Counted from the first letter of the stretch, positions 49,521 through 59,005 are shown. The stretch is 64,000 nucleotides of DNA from Botrimarina colliarenosi (GCF_007859955.1 NZ_SJPR01000001.1:1245590-1309589), one strand, 5' to 3'. The notes: generated from the sequence alone by a model not told the origin. Numbers and translations are program-made.

Positions 49521-52232
49521 TCAGGCGTAAAGCGGTGACTTCTTTTCGCGGTCGTAGTCGAGGTCGTTGATCGCTTGATCGACCACCTTGGGGTCGAGCT
49601 GGCCATCCTTCGACAGCTTGTAGAGCGTCGCGATGACGACGCTCTCCTTATCGACCTCGAAGTGGCGGCGGAGGTTCTCGCGGCTCTCGCTGCGGCCCAT
49701 GCCGTCGGTCCCCAGGCAGAACATCCCGTTGGGGGCGTACGGGGCGAGCTGCTCCGAGAGCGCCCGGATGTAGTCGCTGGCGGCGATGATCGGGCCTTCG
49801 GTCCCTTCGACCTGTGACTCGAAGTACGACTTCTTCCGCGGCGCCGTCGGGTTGAGCATGTTCCACCGCTCGACCTCTTGGGCGTCGCGGCGGAGCTCGG
49901 TGTAGCTCGTGATGCTCCAGACGTCGGACGAGACGCCGTACTTCTCGGCCAGCATCTGCTGGGCGTCGAGCACGCCGTGCAGGATCGAGCCCGAGCCGAA
50001 GAGCTGCACGCGGTGCTTCGAACCATTCGCCTCGACGCTCTTCACCCGGTACATGCCGCGGATGATCCCTTCCTCAACCCCCTCAGGCATCTCCGGCATG
50101 AGAACGTTCTCGTTCTCGATCATCAGGTAGTAGATGCATTGCTCGTTCTCGACGTACATCTTCTGGAGGCCGTGGAAGATGATGACGGCCGTCTCGTAGT
50201 TGTACGCGGGGTCGTAAGCGCGGACCGTCGGGAAGGCGATCGCGTTGACCAGGGAGTGGCCGTCCTGGTGCTGGAGGCCCTCGCCGTTCAGAGTCGTTCT
50301 GCCGGCGGTCCCGCCCAATAGAAAACCCTTGGCCCGCATGTCGGCCGCGGCCCAGATCAGGTCACCGATCCGCTGGAACCCGAACATCGAGTAGTAGATG
50401 TACATCGGGATCATCTGCACGCCGTGCGAGCTGTAGGCGGTGCCGGCGGCGTTGAAGGAGCTCATCGAGCCCGCTTCGGTGATGCCTTCTTCCAGCAGCT
50501 GGCCGTCCTGCGCCTCGTGGTAAGAAGCGAGCTCGTGGAAGTCGACCGGCTCATAGAGCTGGCCGGCGTGGGCGTAGATGCCGACCTGCTTGAACAGGCC
50601 TTCCATGCCGAAGGTGCGCGACTCGTCAGGGACGATCGGCACGATGTGTTTGCCGATCTTCTTGTCGCGGAGCAAGTCGGTGAGCAAGCGGACGAAGCCC
50701 ATCGTGGTGGACTGCTCTTTGCCCGGGCCCTTGCTGACCATCTTGTTGGTGAGGGTCTTCTCGTACTCGGCGAGCGTCGGCACCTCGATCGGTTCGGCGT
50801 CGCCCTTGCGCGCCGGCACCGAACCGCCCAACGCCTGGCGGCGTTCGCGGAGGTACTTCATTTCCGGGCTGTCCGCCGGCGGCCGGTAGAACGGCGCCTC
50901 GGCGACGCGCTCGTCGCTGATGGGGATGCCGAACCGTGTGCGGAACTCGAGGAGCTGCTCCTCGTTGAGCTTCTTGTTGTTGTGGGTCATCATCCGACCC
51001 TCGCCCGCCTCGCCCAGGCCGTAGCCCTTGATCGTCTTAGCGATGATGACGGTCGGCTTGCCGTTGCGCTCGCACGCCTTGGCGTACGCTGCGTAGACCT
51101 TCTCCGGGTCGTGGCCGCCGCGCTTCATCTTCTCGAGCTTTTGGTTCGACAGGTTCTTGACCCGCTCGAGCAGCTCGGGGTACTTGCCGAAGAACTTCTC
51201 GCGGATGTACTCGCCGCCGGCGACGACGTACTTCTGGTACTCGCCGTCGACGACCTCCATCATCCGGCGGGCCAGCAGGCCGTCGTGGTCGTCCTCGATG
51301 TAGGGGTCCCAGTCGCCGCCCCAGACCACCTTGATGACGTTCCAGCCGGCGCCCCGGAACGTCCCTTCGAGCTCTTGGATGATCTTGCTGTTGCCGCGGA
51401 CCGGGCCGTCGAGTCGCTGCAGGTTGCAGTTGATGACGAACGTCAGGTTGTCCAGCTGCTCGCGGGCGGCCAGGCCGATCGCGCCGAGGGTCTCCGGCTC
51501 GTCGCACTCGCCGTCGCCCAGGAACGCCCAGACACGCTTATCCTTGCAGTCCTTGATGCCGCGGTCGGTCAGGTACTCGTTGAAGCGGGCCTGATAGATC
51601 GCCATGATCGGCGCGAGGCCCATCGAGACGGTCGGGAACTCCCAGAAGTTCGGCATCAGCCACGGGTGGGGGTAGCTCGAGAGCCCGCCCCCCTCGCCCA
51701 TCTCGCGGCGGAAGTTGATGAGGTTCTGCTCGGTGAGCCGCCCCTCGAGGAACGCCCGGCTGTACATGCCGGGGGCGGCGTGCCCCTGGTAGTAGACCTG
51801 GTCGCCGGAGAAGCCGTCTTCGCCCCGGCCGCGGATGAAGTGGTTGAACGCCACCTCATAGAGCGTCGCCGAGCTGGCGAACGTGCTGATGTGGCCGCCC
51901 GGCGACGCGGGGTCGCGGTTGGCGCGGGTGACCATCGCCATCGCGTTCCAGCGGACGTAGCTCTTGATGCGCCGCTCGAGCTCGCGGTCGCCCGGGTAGG
52001 GGGGCTGCTCGCTGCGCGGGATCGTGTTGACGTAGGGCGTCGTTGCGGTGAACGGCAGCTCGACGCCGTTCCGCACCGCGGCCGCTTCGAGGGCGGCGAG
52101 CAGTTCCTGGGCGCGTTCCGGACCGCGGTTCTCCAGAACGTAGTCGAGCGATTCGAGCCATTCACTCGTTTCGACCGGATCAACGTCGTTGGGGATCGGC
52201 GAGGCGGGGACTTTGGCGTTGGCGCTGGCCAT
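49521..52232 (-). CDS. aceE: Pyruvate dehydrogenase E1 component, homodimeric type
   Basis: This 903-residue thiamine-diphosphate enzyme decarboxylates pyruvate for the PDH complex. The homodimeric AceE layout is intact: N-terminal RRIKSYVRWNAMAMV, ThDP-binding GDGECDEPETLGAI ending in NCNLQRLDGPVRGN (GDG...N motif), pyrimidine domain and C-terminal ELRRDAQEVERWN. It matches E. coli AceE in length (887) with small extensions. It lies between lpdA (upstream) and aceF (downstream). No separate E1 alpha/beta genes are seen. Confidence 0.96.
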   Translation of the reverse strand: MASANAKVPASPIPNDVDPVETSEWLESLDYVLENRGPERAQELLAALEAAAVRNGVELPFTATTPYVNTIPRSEQPPYPGDRELERRIKSYVRWNAMAMVTRANRDPASPGGHISTFASSATLYEVAFNHFIRGRGEDGFSGDQVYYQGHAAPGMYSRAFLEGRLTEQNLINFRREMGEGGGLSSYPHPWLMPNFWEFPTVSMGLAPIMAIYQARFNEYLTDRGIKDCKDKRVWAFLGDGECDEPETLGAIGLAAREQLDNLTFVINCNLQRLDGPVRGNSKIIQELEGTFRGAGWNVIKVVWGGDWDPYIEDDHDGLLARRMMEVVDGEYQKYVVAGGEYIREKFFGKYPELLERVKNLSNQKLEKMKRGGHDPEKVYAAYAKACERNGKPTVIIAKTIKGYGLGEAGEGRMMTHNNKKLNEEQLLEFRTRFGIPISDERVAEAPFYRPPADSPEMKYLRERRQALGGSVPARKGDAEPIEVPTLAEYEKTLTNKMVSKGPGKEQSTTMGFVRLLTDLLRDKKIGKHIVPIVPDESRTFGMEGLFKQVGIYAHAGQLYEPVDFHELASYHEAQDGQLLEEGITEAGSMSSFNAAGTAYSSHGVQMIPMYIYYSMFGFQRIGDLIWAAADMRAKGFLLGGTAGRTTLNGEGLQHQDGHSLVNAIAFPTVRAYDPAYNYETAVIIFHGLQKMYVENEQCIYYLMIENENVLMPEMPEGVEEGIIRGMYRVKSVEANGSKHRVQLFGSGSILHGVLDAQQMLAEKYGVSSDVWSITSYTELRRDAQEVERWNMLNPTAPRKKSYFESQVEGTEGPIIAASDYIRALSEQLAPYAPNGMFCLGTDGMGRSESRENLRRHFEVDKESVVIATLYKLSKDGQLDPKVVDQAINDLDYDREKKSPLYA

Positions 52233-52254
52233 GCTGACTTACCTGTTTCGATTT

Positions 52255-52415
52255 AACGCGAAGTTCGCGGAGGACGCGGAGAAGGTCTTAGACAGGATTT
52301 ACAGGATCAACGGGACAAACGAGGCCGCTTACTTCAACACTTATCTTGTTGATCCTGTAAATCCTGTCTAACGCTTTCTTCTCTTCTTCGCGTCCTCCGC
52401 GACCTCCGCGGTGAC
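52255..52415. repeat. Composite palindrome inside the pdh gene set
   Basis: The outer arms are 11-12-base periodic (CGCGAAGTTCGCGGAGGACG and, at the other end, CGCGTCCTCCGCGACCTCCG). The inner core is GACAGGATTTACAGGATCAA against GTTGATCCTGTAAATCCTGT. The core is the same family as 19811-19915. It fills the gap between the lpdA stop and the aceE start. Confidence 0.85.
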
Positions 52416-52419
52416 ATGC

Positions 52420-53844
52420 TTACTTACGTTTTGGCTTGTAGATTTCGGTCGCGGTGCCGAGGTGGACTTCGCCGGCGAAGGCGATCGTTTCGCTGAGTGT
52501 TGGGTGCGGGTGGATCGAGCCGGCGATGTCGTGCACGTTGCAGCCCATCTCGATGGCGAGCACCGCCTCGGCGATCAGCTCGCCGGCGCCGGAGCCGACG
52601 ATGCCGCAACCGAGCACGCGGTCGGTCTCGGGATCTATGATCCACTTGGTGAGGCCGTCGGTGCGGCCGTTGGCGAGGGCCCGGCCCGACGCCTGCCACG
52701 GGTAGGTCGCGATCTCGACCTTGCGGCCTTGGGCCTTCGCCTCGTCGGCGGTAAGGCCCGCCCAGGCGATCTCGGGGTCGGTGAACACCACGGCGGGGAT
52801 CGCCTGGGCGTCGAACGCGGACGGCTTGCCGGCAAGCACCTCGGCGGCGATGCGGCCCTCGTAGGCGGCCTTGTGGGCCAGCATCGGGTCGCCCGCGACG
52901 TCGCCGATCGCCAGGATGTGGGGGTCGCTCGTCCGCTGCTGGTCGTCGGTCTCGACGAAGCCCCGTTCGTTGACCGTGACCTTCGTGTTCTCGAGCCCGA
53001 AGCCCTTCGAAACGGGCCAGCGGCCGATCGAGACCAGCACCCGGTCAAACGTCACGGTGTCGGTCAGGTCGGGGCCTTCGATCGAGACCTCGACCTTGTC
53101 GCCGACATCCTTCAGGCCGGTCACCTTGTGCCCCAGCAGCACGCCGGCGAAGCGTTCCTTGACCCGCTTGGCGAGGGGCCGCACCAGGTCGCGGTCGGCG
53201 CCGGGGAGCAGGCCGTCGGAGAGCTCGACCACCGTCACCTTCGACCCAAGTTCGTGATAGACCGTCCCCATCTCGAGTCCGATGTAGCCGCCGCCGACGA
53301 CGAGCAGCGACTCGGGGATGTCGGGCAGCGCCAGGGCGCCGGTCGAGCTCACCACGCGCGGCGAGCCGATATCGAGGAACTTCGGCATCGCCGGGACGCT
53401 GCCGGTCGCCAGGATGCAGTGGTCGAACGTGAGCCGCTCGTCACCGACCGTCGAGCTATGGTCGCCGACCGACTCGAGGTTCAGCGTGGTCGAATCGACG
53501 AAGACGCCGCGGGCGTTGATCTTGCGGACCTTGCGGGCGTCGGCGAGCTTGCTCAACCCCCCCGACAGGGCGGCGATGATCTCGTCTTTCTTGGCGCGGA
53601 CTTTCTCGACGTCGATCGTCGGCTTTCCGAACGAGACGCCCCAATCCGACAGCTCTTGGGCCTCAGAGATGACCTTGGCCGTGTGGAGCAGCGCCTTGCT
53701 GGGGATGCAGCCCCGCAACAGGCACGTGCCTCCCAGGCGGGGGTCCGCCTCGACGATGGTCACTTCCAGGCCAAGATCGGCAGCCAAGAACGCGGCGGCG
53801 TAGCCACCGGGTCCACCGCCAAGAACTACCACCTGAGAGTGCAT
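52420..53844 (-). CDS. lpdA: Dihydrolipoyl dehydrogenase (E3)
   Basis: This 474-residue flavoprotein reoxidises lipoyl groups of the PDH complex. FAD-binding GGGPGGYAA (residues 9-17), the redox disulfide Cys41/Cys46 in GGTCLLRGCIPSKALLH, NAD-binding GGGYIGLEMG and the catalytic IHPHPTLSE are all present. It is upstream of aceE; in many operons lpd is last. The ATG at 53844 is chosen because the FAD motif starts at residue 9; an upstream start adds 35 non-conserved residues. Confidence 0.95.
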   Translation of the reverse strand: MHSQVVVLGGGPGGYAAAFLAADLGLEVTIVEADPRLGGTCLLRGCIPSKALLHTAKVISEAQELSDWGVSFGKPTIDVEKVRAKKDEIIAALSGGLSKLADARKVRKINARGVFVDSTTLNLESVGDHSSTVGDERLTFDHCILATGSVPAMPKFLDIGSPRVVSSTGALALPDIPESLLVVGGGYIGLEMGTVYHELGSKVTVVELSDGLLPGADRDLVRPLAKRVKERFAGVLLGHKVTGLKDVGDKVEVSIEGPDLTDTVTFDRVLVSIGRWPVSKGFGLENTKVTVNERGFVETDDQQRTSDPHILAIGDVAGDPMLAHKAAYEGRIAAEVLAGKPSAFDAQAIPAVVFTDPEIAWAGLTADEAKAQGRKVEIATYPWQASGRALANGRTDGLTKWIIDPETDRVLGCGIVGSGAGELIAEAVLAIEMGCNVHDIAGSIHPHPTLSETIAFAGEVHLGTATEIYKPKRK

Positions 53845-54285
53845 CTTCGAGACGGGTCCTGTACGAGGCGAGAAGCGGGAGGGACACGGTAAAAAGCGGG
53901 GGGAAGTACGCTCCTGGGGCGACCTTCCGCCGGGTCTCTGTACGCCCACAGTATCGACCGTGACGGGAGACTTGGCTTATCGTCGCCGCCAGCGGGCGGG
54001 CTGAGCCGGCTGCGACGGTTCGGTCACCGTCAGCGCAAATCCATTCCGCCCAAGCCGTTACAGCCCCTAGAGTTTACCCACGGCGTCGGGGGGCACAATG
54101 GGCTCGCGGAGTAGCGTCCGGCGACCCTCGCCAGCGAGAGAACGGCGGGGAAGTGCCGTCGTGTTCGCTCGGGTAGGACTGGCGCTGGGGTCGGCGGAGG
54201 ACTCCGCCCGGCGACGCTCCCGATTTACCACCCCGATATCCCAATTCCCCACCCCGAGCGCCAAGCAGGCGAGCCGGACGGTTCG
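53845..54285. other. Upstream region of the pdh gene set
   Basis: This 440-base gap has no convincing gene. It contains imperfect inverted sequences (GTCCGGCGACCCTCG near 54117 and CGCCCGGCGACGC near 54207). It must hold the promoter of lpdA-aceE-aceF, but I cannot identify it. Confidence 0.35.
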
Positions 54286-54513
54286 CTAGCTGGGGGCGTC
54301 GTTCGACCCGCTGTCCGAATCGGGGTGAGCCGGCGGCGCCTTCTTGGTGATGGGGCCCTCACCGGGGTGGAGCAATGGCATGCCAACCGGCTTGGCGGTC
54401 TGAATTTGCTTTTTTCGCACCGACTCGGGCAGGTCGTGAACGACCTTCTTGCCGATCAGACGCGAGGTGCGTCGAGGTGGCTTGGGGTCGGGCTCGGAGG
54501 GGGACGTGGTCAT
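54286..54513 (-). CDS. Small hypothetical protein, Pro/Lys-rich
   Basis: This 75-residue frame begins MTTSPSEPDPKPPRRTSRL and is rich in Pro, Lys and Ser, with no fold predicted. The middle (GKKVVHDLPESVRKKQIQTA) looks like real protein. No family is recognised, and codon use is less biased than in neighbours. It stands alone between the pdh upstream region and the protease promoter. It could be a small disordered protein or a chance frame. Confidence 0.45.
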   Translation of the reverse strand: MTTSPSEPDPKPPRRTSRLIGKKVVHDLPESVRKKQIQTAKPVGMPLLHPGEGPITKKAPPAHPDSDSGSNDAPS

Positions 54514-54721
54514 CTTGCGACTCGCGGTCTCTCAGACAGGCAGTGGCAGCCAGAAATGGGCCGCCGCGGCGGCTCTCCCCATCTTACGCCCAGAAAGATC
54601 GGGAGACAAAAGGCATTGGTAGGTGTCGGCCATGTTGGCAGTAGCTCAGCGGTTGGTGACAACTGCGTGACACTCCGAGAGCAACTCTCCGACAATCGTG
54701 CTAGCGTTCCCTAGTTTTTCA

Positions 54722-54750
54722 TTGATAGCGCGTGCTAACGCCGGTAATTT
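54722..54750 (+). promoter_or_regulatory. Strong candidate promoter of the protease gene
   Basis: TTGATA (54722-54727), exactly 17 bases, then TAATTT (54745-54750) give the best consensus-like promoter in the window. Nearby sequence to about 54850 is unusually A/T-rich. It precedes the protease start by about 125 bases, leaving a long 5' leader. The remainder of 54514-54875 shows no gene. Confidence 0.65.
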
Positions 54751-54875
54751 CACCCTTGCACGCGACTCAACAGCGAGCGGGCCTGTGTAAATCGATTCGC
54801 GGCGACTCCTTCTAAAAAAGTTCTATTCAGCGACGCTCGATTTTATGACGCCTTGATTCTTAAAGGAGTCTCTCT

Positions 54876-55874
54876 ATGGCTGCCGTCGAGTTGCTGCACT
54901 ACTCGTACGAGAAGGTCAACAAGCAGGCGATGAGGATGAGCCTGACGGCTCAGGCCTTGCGGATCGCCAAACCCTTCCCAATGCCGGTTATAGAACTCGG
55001 CGTCGCCGAACGCGGAGGCGCCGCAGCGCGTACCGCGAAGCGATCCAAGAAGAAGTCCAGCAGTGAGGCAGGCGGAGTCCCGGTGCGCCGCGCAGGCGTT
55101 TCTCCGGGGCTATTCGCCGGGGCGGTGGTCGGGCAGGCGCAGCCGCTGCCCTATCAAGCCGACCTCACCGAGGTTGTCTCAAACTATAGCACGTTCCCTT
55201 ACTCGGCGGTGGGGAAGATGTTCTTCTTCGCGGCCAACGGCGACGCTTACGTCGGGTCGGCTTGGCTGGTTGGCCGCAAGGGGATCATTACCGCGGCGCA
55301 TTGTCTGTACGACCGCGACGACGACGACGCTTTTTACAGCAATATGACCTTTGCGCCGGCGTACAACGGCGCCGCAACCGGTCAAGTTGAGGTTCAGCTC
55401 GACGAGTCGGTGATCGATCCGCGCTACGCCAGCGAGGCGTGGCCCAACTGCCTGATGTGGGATTTCGGCGCAGCGACGTTGAGTGACGATCTGTCGCAGC
55501 AATTTGGCTACTTGGGTTACGACGCAAGCGGCGTCATCGAAGCGACCCTGGTCGAAGCGCTTGGCTATCCCGCCGAAGCGCGCCCGATCCCGCGTAATCG
55601 AAACGGGGGGGCTGACGACCCTGAGACCTATCCCTTCGATGGCTCGCAGATGTGGCGAAGCGTCGGCGATTATCTCGGCGTCAGCGGGGATGTCGGAGGG
55701 GCCGCGAACGAGATGACCGGGGGATGCAGCGGCGGGCCGTGGGTCGAGGGAGACGTAGCGGTGGGTCTCAATAGCCACCGCTATGTGCCCCACGACAATC
55801 GCATGTTCTCGCCGATGTTCGACCACGATTTTCTCGCCTTGATCGAGTGGCTTGACGAACGCGGCGCGCTCTAG
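54876..55874 (+). CDS. Trypsin-like serine protease without signal peptide
   Basis: This 332-residue chymotrypsin/V8-fold protease has a complete triad: His142 (ITAAHCLYD), Asp196 (WDFGAATLS) and Ser285 (TGGCSGGPW). A long N-terminal region (1-105) includes a Lys-rich stretch (TAKRSKKKSSSEAG) and no hydrophobic signal peptide. It therefore looks cytosolic or exported by another route, unlike most members; the N terminus may be a propeptide. The ATG has AGGAG at 54864-54868, an excellent site. A strong promoter precedes it. The substrate is unknown. Confidence 0.87.
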   Translation: MAAVELLHYSYEKVNKQAMRMSLTAQALRIAKPFPMPVIELGVAERGGAAARTAKRSKKKSSSEAGGVPVRRAGVSPGLFAGAVVGQAQPLPYQADLTEVVSNYSTFPYSAVGKMFFFAANGDAYVGSAWLVGRKGIITAAHCLYDRDDDDAFYSNMTFAPAYNGAATGQVEVQLDESVIDPRYASEAWPNCLMWDFGAATLSDDLSQQFGYLGYDASGVIEATLVEALGYPAEARPIPRNRNGGADDPETYPFDGSQMWRSVGDYLGVSGDVGGAANEMTGGCSGGPWVEGDVAVGLNSHRYVPHDNRMFSPMFDHDFLALIEWLDERGAL

Positions 55875-55933
55875 CGCGAGAGCCAATTGCCGCGGGACAA
55901 CTTTCGGCGGAAAGCAGGGCCAACGGCCGAGCT

Positions 55934-56845
55934 TTAGGCCAGCACCCGGTCGAGCGCGGGGCCGAGCTCGGGGGTTTCGAAGTTGAAGCCCGCTGCGGTG
56001 AGCCGCTGCGGCGTGACGCGGGCCCCTTCGAGCAGCAGCGGGTCGGCCATCTCGCCCATCGCCAGGCGGAGGGCGAACGCCGGCGCCGGCAGCACCGTGG
56101 GGCGATGCAGCTTCGCGCCGAGCGTCGTGGTGAACTCGCGGTTGGTGACCGCTCCGGGCGCTACGGCGTTGATGGCGCCGTGCATCGCTTCGACGTCGCC
56201 GACGAACCGCAACGCCCGCACCAAGTCGGGCAGCGCGATCCAGCTCATCACCTGCTCGCCACTGCCGAGGACGCCGCCCGCGCCCAGCTTGAAGATGGGC
56301 AGCATCTTGGCTAGCGCGCCCCCCTTGGGGCTCAGCACGATGCCGATCCGCGTCTGGGCGACCCGCACGCCCGCCTCCCACGCGGGGGCGTTGGCGGATT
56401 CCCACAACTGGCACGCCTCGGCGAGGAAGCCCTCGCCGGCGGCCGCATCCTCATCGACGGGCGTCGAGCCCCGGTCGCCGTAGAAGCCGATCGCCGACGC
56501 CGAAACAAGCGCCCGAGGCCGGTTGGTCAGCCCGGCGACCGTCTCGGCAATCAACCGGGTGCTGTTCACGCGGCTGTCGACGATCAATTTCTTGACGGCC
56601 GGCGTCCAGCGGTCGTCGGCGATCCCTTTGCCCGCCAGATTGAAGACGACATCGACCCCCTCGAGCTTCTCGGCGTCGATTTCGCCGGCAGAGGGCTTCC
56701 AGTACACCTCGTCGGGCTTCGACTTGCTGACCGGGTGCCGGACAAGCCGCAGCACGCGGACGCCATCGGCGGCGAACGCTTCGGTGAGGGCTTGGCCGAC
56801 AAGGCCCGAGGCGCCGGTGATCGCGATCGTACGAGGCGAAGACAT
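55934..56845 (-). CDS. TIGR01777-family NAD-dependent epimerase-like protein
   Basis: This 303-residue extended-SDR protein starts with the Rossmann motif TGASGLVGQAL (residues 9-19). TIGR01777 signatures follow: VVFNLAGKGIADDRW, SASAIGFYGDRG and the C-terminal RVTPQRLTAAGFNFETPEL segment. The family (E. coli YfcH, yeast-like homologues) has no settled substrate. It is downstream of the rhomboid gene on the same strand (79 bases). Confidence 0.9.
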   Translation of the reverse strand: MSSPRTIAITGASGLVGQALTEAFAADGVRVLRLVRHPVSKSKPDEVYWKPSAGEIDAEKLEGVDVVFNLAGKGIADDRWTPAVKKLIVDSRVNSTRLIAETVAGLTNRPRALVSASAIGFYGDRGSTPVDEDAAAGEGFLAEACQLWESANAPAWEAGVRVAQTRIGIVLSPKGGALAKMLPIFKLGAGGVLGSGEQVMSWIALPDLVRALRFVGDVEAMHGAINAVAPGAVTNREFTTTLGAKLHRPTVLPAPAFALRLAMGEMADPLLLEGARVTPQRLTAAGFNFETPELGPALDRVLA

Positions 56846-56924
56846 ACGGAGGATGCTCCAGGAGGGGAGGGAGCGGGGCGGGAGGCGTCACGGCGGGCGC
56901 CCGTCGGACGCGGATTATAACGGA

Positions 56925-57854
56925 TCAGCGGCGCCGTTGCTGATAACGCCGGCTCGCCTGCTCAAGGATCCGCTGTTCGTCGCGGGTCAGGCTGGCTTGC
57001 CCCTCGGCCTGGATCTTCCGCAGGATCTCATCGACCCGGCCCTCGGCCGGATCGGCGCCTGGCGCGTCGTCGTCTTCGCGATGGACCCGGAGCTTCGGCT
57101 TGCGTTTCAGCAGCGACTTGAGGGAAGCGGGGGCGGAAGCGCCGCCGCCCAGCCAACCGGGGAGCCAATTGCTGACCCGCCAGCCGAAGCGGTAGTACAG
57201 AAACCCGAACAACGCGCCACCCAGGTGGGCCGTGTACGCGACGTTGCCCGATCGACCGACGGCGCCGAACATGTCTTGGGCGATGAACAAGACCGCCATC
57301 AGCCACGCCGGGACCGGCAGCACGCCCATGAGGTAAACCTGCACATGGGGGTAGTTCAGGGCAAAGAGCACGAGGACTCCGGCGATCCCGCCCGAGGCGC
57401 CGAGCAACAACGCTTGGGGACGGCCCTGGGCGGCGATTGTCTCGACGCCGCTCCATGCGAGCCCCGCGAAGATCGCGGCGGCAAAGAAGAACGCGAGGTA
57501 CTCACGCCCGCCGACCCGCATCTCAATGACGCGGCCGAAGAAGAAGAGCGCAATCCCGTTGAAGAGCAGATGGTAAAGCGTTTGGGTGCTGTGCAGCATC
57601 GCGTAGGTCGCGACGCTGTAGAGACGCCACGGCTCGCGCCACCAGTCGGCCCGCAGCGATAGCTGGTCGGTGAGTTGGCCGTTGAGGGGCCGCTCGAGCA
57701 GGACCTGCAGGAGAAAGACGCCGACCATCGCGGCGATCAGCTTGCTGTTGGCGGACCAGGAGGCGAAGCCGCCCCCGACGCCCCCACCACCGCCGTCGCG
57801 CCAGCCGCTGCCCGTGTCGTAGCTCCGTTCGTAGTCGCGGTCGTAGATGCCCAT
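56925..57854 (-). CDS. Rhomboid intramembrane serine protease
   Basis: This 309-residue rhomboid has six or so membrane helices with catalytic Ser154 in LGASGGIAG and His210 in TAHLGGALFGF. A conserved HLLFNGIALFFFG lies in helix 2. The N terminus (MGIYDRDYERSY...) and a long charged cytosolic tail (residues 238-309, ending DEQRILEQASRRYQQ) are typical of planctomycete members. I chose the ATG at 57854 because this N-terminal motif starts there. It probably cleaves membrane proteins within the bilayer. Confidence 0.92.
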   Translation of the reverse strand: MGIYDRDYERSYDTGSGWRDGGGGGVGGGFASWSANSKLIAAMVGVFLLQVLLERPLNGQLTDQLSLRADWWREPWRLYSVATYAMLHSTQTLYHLLFNGIALFFFGRVIEMRVGGREYLAFFFAAAIFAGLAWSGVETIAAQGRPQALLLGASGGIAGVLVLFALNYPHVQVYLMGVLPVPAWLMAVLFIAQDMFGAVGRSGNVAYTAHLGGALFGFLYYRFGWRVSNWLPGWLGGGASAPASLKSLLKRKPKLRVHREDDDAPGADPAEGRVDEILRKIQAEGQASLTRDEQRILEQASRRYQQRRR

Positions 57855-57963
57855 CGGCGGATGCTTGCTCTTCCCTGGTGGCGGCGCGGCGCCGTCGGGG
57901 CGCTTCTCCAGCAAGTATCGTAGAAGCTCGCCGCCGGAAAGGGCAGCGCGGCTCCGCGGTCGG

Positions 57964-58941
57964 CTATTCAGCGGGCCAATTGGCGTAGGGGTTCGATGTC
58001 TCGGCAGCCGTCGCCTCGGCGAACGCGTAGCCAGCGTTGCCGGCAGCGACCGCCACCAGCGCCAGGCAGACCGCTCCCCGCAGGGCGATCGGCCGCCAGC
58101 CGGTGGCGAGACGCTTCGGGAGGGGCAGCCCCGTCGCCGCGAGCGCGCCGGCCAGCAGCAGCGTGTTGACGGCGGTCACTTCGGCGAAAAAGTAGCCCAG
58201 CAGCAATAGGCCGCCGGCGAGCGACGCCAGCACCGGCCCGGCCGTTTCAACGCCGCGCCGCCGGTCCGCCGCCACGCCGACGCCGCCGAGCTGGGCGCCG
58301 ACGATCGCCGCCACCACGATGCCCGCCAGCCGGGCGTAAGAAAGCGATCCCGAGGTCGCCAGAACGATCGCTAGGCCGAGGGCCGCCGCCGCCGTTAGCG
58401 CCGCCCGCAGCCAGTCGCTCGCAGCCGACGCTTCGGATTGCGGGCGTGACAGTAACCAGCCGACCGCTAGCAAGGTCGCCGCGAGGCCGGTGCTCCACGC
58501 CGCTGCTTCGCCGCCGCTCCACTCGCTCGTCAGGTAGACGCTCCCCCACAGCAATCGCAGCGGCAAGCCGACCGCGAGGGCGACCCCTAAGGCGGCCCCG
58601 ACGGGGCGGCCATAGCCACCGGCCGTGATGAATAGCGAGATAACCGCGGCCCCGGCGGTCGCCGCCGGCAGCCATTGGCTCGACTCCCGCGGCCAGGCAA
58701 ACGACGCCGTCGCCCGCGGCAGCGCCGACGCCCAACCCGCGAAAGCGGCGGAGAATCCCTCTCCCCCCGTCGCCCCGGGTTGGGCCGCCAACGCGGCTTG
58801 GCCCGCGACAAAGGCGACCCCGACCGCGAGCGGCCAAACAACCCGGTCGCTAACCCCGGCGCGGAGCAGCCCTTGGCGGACGACGAGCGCAACGGCGCCG
58901 GGGAGAACGCCTCCGAGCAAGATGTCGGCCGGTCCTAACAT
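57964..58941 (-). CDS. Unknown polytopic membrane protein
   Basis: This 325-residue protein consists almost entirely of hydrophobic segments, perhaps nine or ten helices, rich in Ala, Gly and Leu with few charged residues. The C terminus (ATAAETSNPYANWPAE) is polar. No family motif is recognised. I chose the ATG at 58941; an upstream start adds 59 residues translated from non-coding sequence, including a palindrome. It may be an operon member with the rhomboid gene 109 bases downstream. Confidence 0.75.
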   Translation of the reverse strand: MLGPADILLGGVLPGAVALVVRQGLLRAGVSDRVVWPLAVGVAFVAGQAALAAQPGATGGEGFSAAFAGWASALPRATASFAWPRESSQWLPAATAGAAVISLFITAGGYGRPVGAALGVALAVGLPLRLLWGSVYLTSEWSGGEAAAWSTGLAATLLAVGWLLSRPQSEASAASDWLRAALTAAAALGLAIVLATSGSLSYARLAGIVVAAIVGAQLGGVGVAADRRRGVETAGPVLASLAGGLLLLGYFFAEVTAVNTLLLAGALAATGLPLPKRLATGWRPIALRGAVCLALVAVAAGNAGYAFAEATAAETSNPYANWPAE

Positions 58942-59005
58942 CGCAAATGTCTCCGATGCTTGTGCGATCGAACAAAAAAATGGGGGAGGGGGAACAACAA
59001 AGAAA

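Noticed and set aside
50424-52256. A 610-codon plus-strand frame opposite aceE
   Set aside because: aceE on the minus strand has all expected motifs; the plus frame has the biased Leu/Val/Arg/Asp composition of an antisense shadow.
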